Below, one piece after another: positions 62,547 to 64,000 of a stretch of 64,000 nucleotides of DNA. The notes beneath the pieces are model-generated. The model was not told the origin of the DNA and did not search any database. It worked only from the letters and a program-made list of their open reading frames with translations. Each line of letters starts with the position of its first letter. The stretch's first letter is position 1. This DNA is from CAZNPA01 sp964575095. Lineage in GTDB: Bacteria > Pseudomonadota > Alphaproteobacteria > Rickettsiales > SXRF01. Made by a program: the position numbers and the translations under genes. The stretch is from NCBI GenBank assembly GCA_964575095.1, contig CAZNPA010000004.1, positions 1 to 64,000 on the forward strand, in the 5' to 3' direction.

Positions 62547-63422
62547 AAACACCCGCATCATCGCCGGCAGCAGCGACCAGGCGATTTCGCTGACGGCGAT
62601 AGCAAGAATCACCGGCGGCGGGAAATGCAGGAGCGCGAGGCTGACGCCGAGCGCCGCATTGTTAAAGCTGGAACAGGTGGCAAAGGTGATGCGTTCGGCT
62701 CTGGGCGCCCTGCGCAGGGAAAACCAGCCGAAAATAATATAGATGGCAAAGCAGCAGGTGGTGACAAGGAGCGGCGCGCCTATCGCCATCGGGTCGGCCA
62801 GTATCACGTCACGTTGCTTGGCGATGGCGAGTGCAATCACGAACGCCACCAGGAGCATCGAGAAAAATTTATTCTGGGCGTAGAAATACGCGGCGCTTTT
62901 TTTATGTCGGCGCAGGAGCGCGTAAGCCGCCATCGGCAGGAGGACGCATATCGCCAAGGTCGAGAATAAATGCGCCGGCGCGGGCGCGGCGGCGTTTTTT
63001 ATCAGCGCGAAATGGAGCGGAATGATAAGCGGCGATAATATCTGGCTGATGATAACAATCGCAAACGCCGGCGGCACGGCACCGCCAAAAATATTAGTGA
63101 AGGCCGGGCTGGCTACGGCGGCCGGCAGCACCGAAAGCAGGAAAACAGCGGTGGCGTAGTCAGGAATGAATAGATTGGCCAGCCACCACAGGGCGATCGG
63201 CAGCAGCAGGAAACGTAGCGCATAAAACCTGCCGATATCGCGCCAGCGTATGGCGGCAAACCCGCCGTCTTTGAGCTTATAACAGGAAAAAAACGTCAAC
63301 AGCGTCAGCGCGACGATGGCCGATTCGTTGGGGAGTTGCGGCATGCCGGGAAGGATCAATCCTGCGACGCAGGAAAGAATCATCACCAGGCTGACGCGGG
63401 TTTCGATGAATTTCTTTAACAT
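62526..63422 (-). CDS. BASS-family (bile acid:sodium symporter-like) membrane protein
   Basis: This gene encodes 298 residues with about nine hydrophobic helices. Segments such as SVLPAAVASPAFTNIFGGAVPPAFAIVI (about 110-138) and TFATCSSFNNAALGVSLAL (about 250-268), with Asn-Asn, are typical of the BASS/SBF fold. It likely exports or takes up an organic anion with sodium. ATG at 63422 is chosen; a longer frame reads into a palindrome. It converges on xerD. Confidence 0.8.
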   Translation of the reverse strand: MLKKFIETRVSLVMILSCVAGLILPGMPQLPNESAIVALTLLTFFSCYKLKDGGFAAIRWRDIGRFYALRFLLLPIALWWLANLFIPDYATAVFLLSVLPAAVASPAFTNIFGGAVPPAFAIVIISQILSPLIIPLHFALIKNAAAPAPAHLFSTLAICVLLPMAAYALLRRHKKSAAYFYAQNKFFSMLLVAFVIALAIAKQRDVILADPMAIGAPLLVTTCCFAIYIIFGWFSLRRAPRAERITFATCSSFNNAALGVSLALLHFPPPVILAIAVSEIAWSLLPAMMRVFLRLFPR

Positions 63423-63430
63423 CCTGAGCG

Positions 63431-63487
63431 AGCGTAGCGAGCCGAAGGAACTTTGCAAGTTGCAAAGCGAAAGATCCTTCGGCTACG
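63431..63487. repeat. compound palindrome at the start of the BASS gene
   Basis: AGCCGAAGGA (63440-63449) and TCCTTCGGCT (63475-63484) enclose CTTTGCAA-g-TTGCAAAG (51-58 and 60-67 of the 63400 block). The nested perfect stems form a cruciform right upstream of the BASS start codon. It resembles dispersed palindromes of other genomes and is an obvious candidate for repeat-mediated regulation. Confidence 0.75.
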
Positions 63488-63515
63488 GCCTTACGGAAAC
63501 GGGGATGACCAATAA

Positions 63516-63545
63516 AAAAGGCGGGGAATTTCTCCCCGCCTTTAT
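63516..63545. terminator. rho-independent terminator
   Basis: AAAGGCGGGGA (63517-63527) and TCCCCGCCTTT (63533-63543) form an 11-bp stem with a five-base loop and T residues on both sides. It ends the small unknown gene on the minus strand. Confidence 0.9.
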
Positions 63546-63557
63546 AGATTGTTTGGA

Positions 63558-63845
63558 CTATCTGCTCGCTGCCAATACCTTATCACAAACACGTTTATTA
63601 TGTTGGCCGAGCTCATTAATAAGGGCTCCACAAAAAAGCTCGTCTCTTTTTTCGGGAGACAAGTTGGAAACCTTCAGATCAGAGGCCGTTTCCGCTAGTC
63701 TTTCCAGAACGGCCTGAAAATTTTGACGGGGGAGATCGTCCGCAACAAAAGCTTCTCCGGTTGCTTTTAACATATTCCCAAAATCATTACCGTATACCCG
63801 ATCGGCAAATTTCTTCCTTTTTTTATCCTCGTCTTTCTTTCTCAT
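63558..63845 (-). CDS. small hypothetical protein
   Basis: This gene encodes 95 residues, soluble and charged, with a Lys/Asp/Arg-rich N-terminus, two Cys and helical content. It is preceded by AGGAGAGCG and followed by a terminator. Not recognised. It lies 31 bases downstream of another small minus-strand gene cut by the window edge, so both may be one operon. Confidence 0.6.
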   Translation of the reverse strand: MRKKDEDKKRKKFADRVYGNDFGNMLKATGEAFVADDLPRQNFQAVLERLAETASDLKVSNLSPEKRDELFCGALINELGQHNKRVCDKVLAASR

Positions 63846-63876
63846 ATTTCGCTCTCCTCATGTTAAAGGGAAGATT

Positions 63877-63999
63877 TTATTCTCGCCTCCTTCTTGCGAG
63901 CATGGCAGCAGCAAATAAAGTAGTTGGACTGACCTCATCATTAGAGCTGGAGCTTCTATCTGTGCTTATGCGGTCTAGCTCTTTCGTGAGTGTGGCTAC
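63877..63999 (-). CDS. partial hypothetical protein (C-terminus only)
   Basis: An open frame of 40 codons ends with TAA at 63877-63879 and runs off the right edge. The visible tail is Ser/Asn-rich and then Leu-Phe-Ala-Ala-Ala-Met-Leu-Ala-Arg-Arg-Arg-Arg-Glu. It sits 31 bases upstream of the next gene. The short length and lack of a start make this a tentative call. Confidence 0.4.
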   Translation of the reverse strand, partial: VATLTKELDRISTDRSSSSNDEVSPTTLFAAAMLARRRRE

Positions 64000-64000
64000 T

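Overview
The window looks like a chromosomal segment of an alphaproteobacterium, Gram-negative and aerobic. Several conserved alphaproteobacterial blocks support this: rpsF-rpsR-DUF2232-rplI-dnaB-alr with mlaEF; an NDUFA12-like complex I factor near mlaD and a DUF2155 protein; and rpoD, dnaG, a CorC/HlyC protein, aroB, aroK and xerD. The many small lineage-specific proteins, the type IV pilus genes and the dispersed palindromic repeats would fit an uncultured or Micavibrio-like lineage, but that placement is a guess. By eye the coding DNA is moderately GC-rich and the non-coding islands are AT-rich. I see no rRNA, transposase, phage gene or CRISPR array. There is one tRNA, tRNA-Val(CAC).

Layout. 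1-580: a run of 29 C, an AT-rich inverted-repeat region and a small secreted Cys-rich protein. 582-10722 (mostly minus strand): mlaF, mlaE, alr, a small unknown gene, dnaB, rplI, DUF2232, rpsR and rpsF. Two plus-strand insertions interrupt this conserved block: a fused HMG-CoA lyase/methylglutaconyl-CoA hydratase gene (5248-7221) and four small secreted Cys-containing proteins (8867-9963). 10843-16931: fatty-acid synthesis (fabD, fabG, acpP, fabF) followed by mltG. Between fabD and fabG lies the footprint of an old tandem duplication: two unknown genes separated by an in-frame fabG'-'fabD chimera. 16921-26550: folD, a ferredoxin/flavodoxin-NADP reductase, then beta-oxidation genes (thiolase, HAD/ECH bifunctional enzyme, acyl-CoA dehydrogenase) with a DUF475 membrane protein. 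Together with the fused leucine-degradation enzyme these funnel acyl-CoAs to acetyl-CoA. 27186-31655: prepilin peptidase, whose stop codon lies inside tRNA-Val, and a 1161-residue multi-module flavin/Fe-S oxidoreductase.

32703-44967: type IV pilus region. The plus-strand operon has PilB, PilC, a PilM/PilN-like (GspL-like) protein, a PilO-like protein, a secreted PilP-position protein and an orphan ABC ATPase. Converging on it is a minus-strand set: a TPR protein, two PilT-type retraction ATPases and a long prepilin. 45195-50646: pyrD, DUF2155, mlaD and NDUFA12, interrupted by a plus-strand pair (a polytopic membrane protein and a UbiA-family prenyltransferase). 50785-62546: rpoD with a Lys/Ala-rich N-terminal extension, dnaG, a YgjP-type metalloprotein, PBP1A, a small conserved protein, a CorC-like protein, a GNAT, aroB, aroK and xerD. 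62526-64000: a BASS-type transporter and two small unknown genes, the last cut by the window edge.

The most unusual content is (i) the fabG'-'fabD chimera with its paired unknown genes, (ii) heptanucleotide tandem repeats that form complementary arms and in two places are translated in frame inside enzymes (alr and the 1161-residue oxidoreductase), (iii) two loci of related tiny secreted 4-Cys proteins, and (iv) the HMG-CoA lyase/hydratase fusion. All functions are read from sequence motifs and gene order only; no database search was possible.
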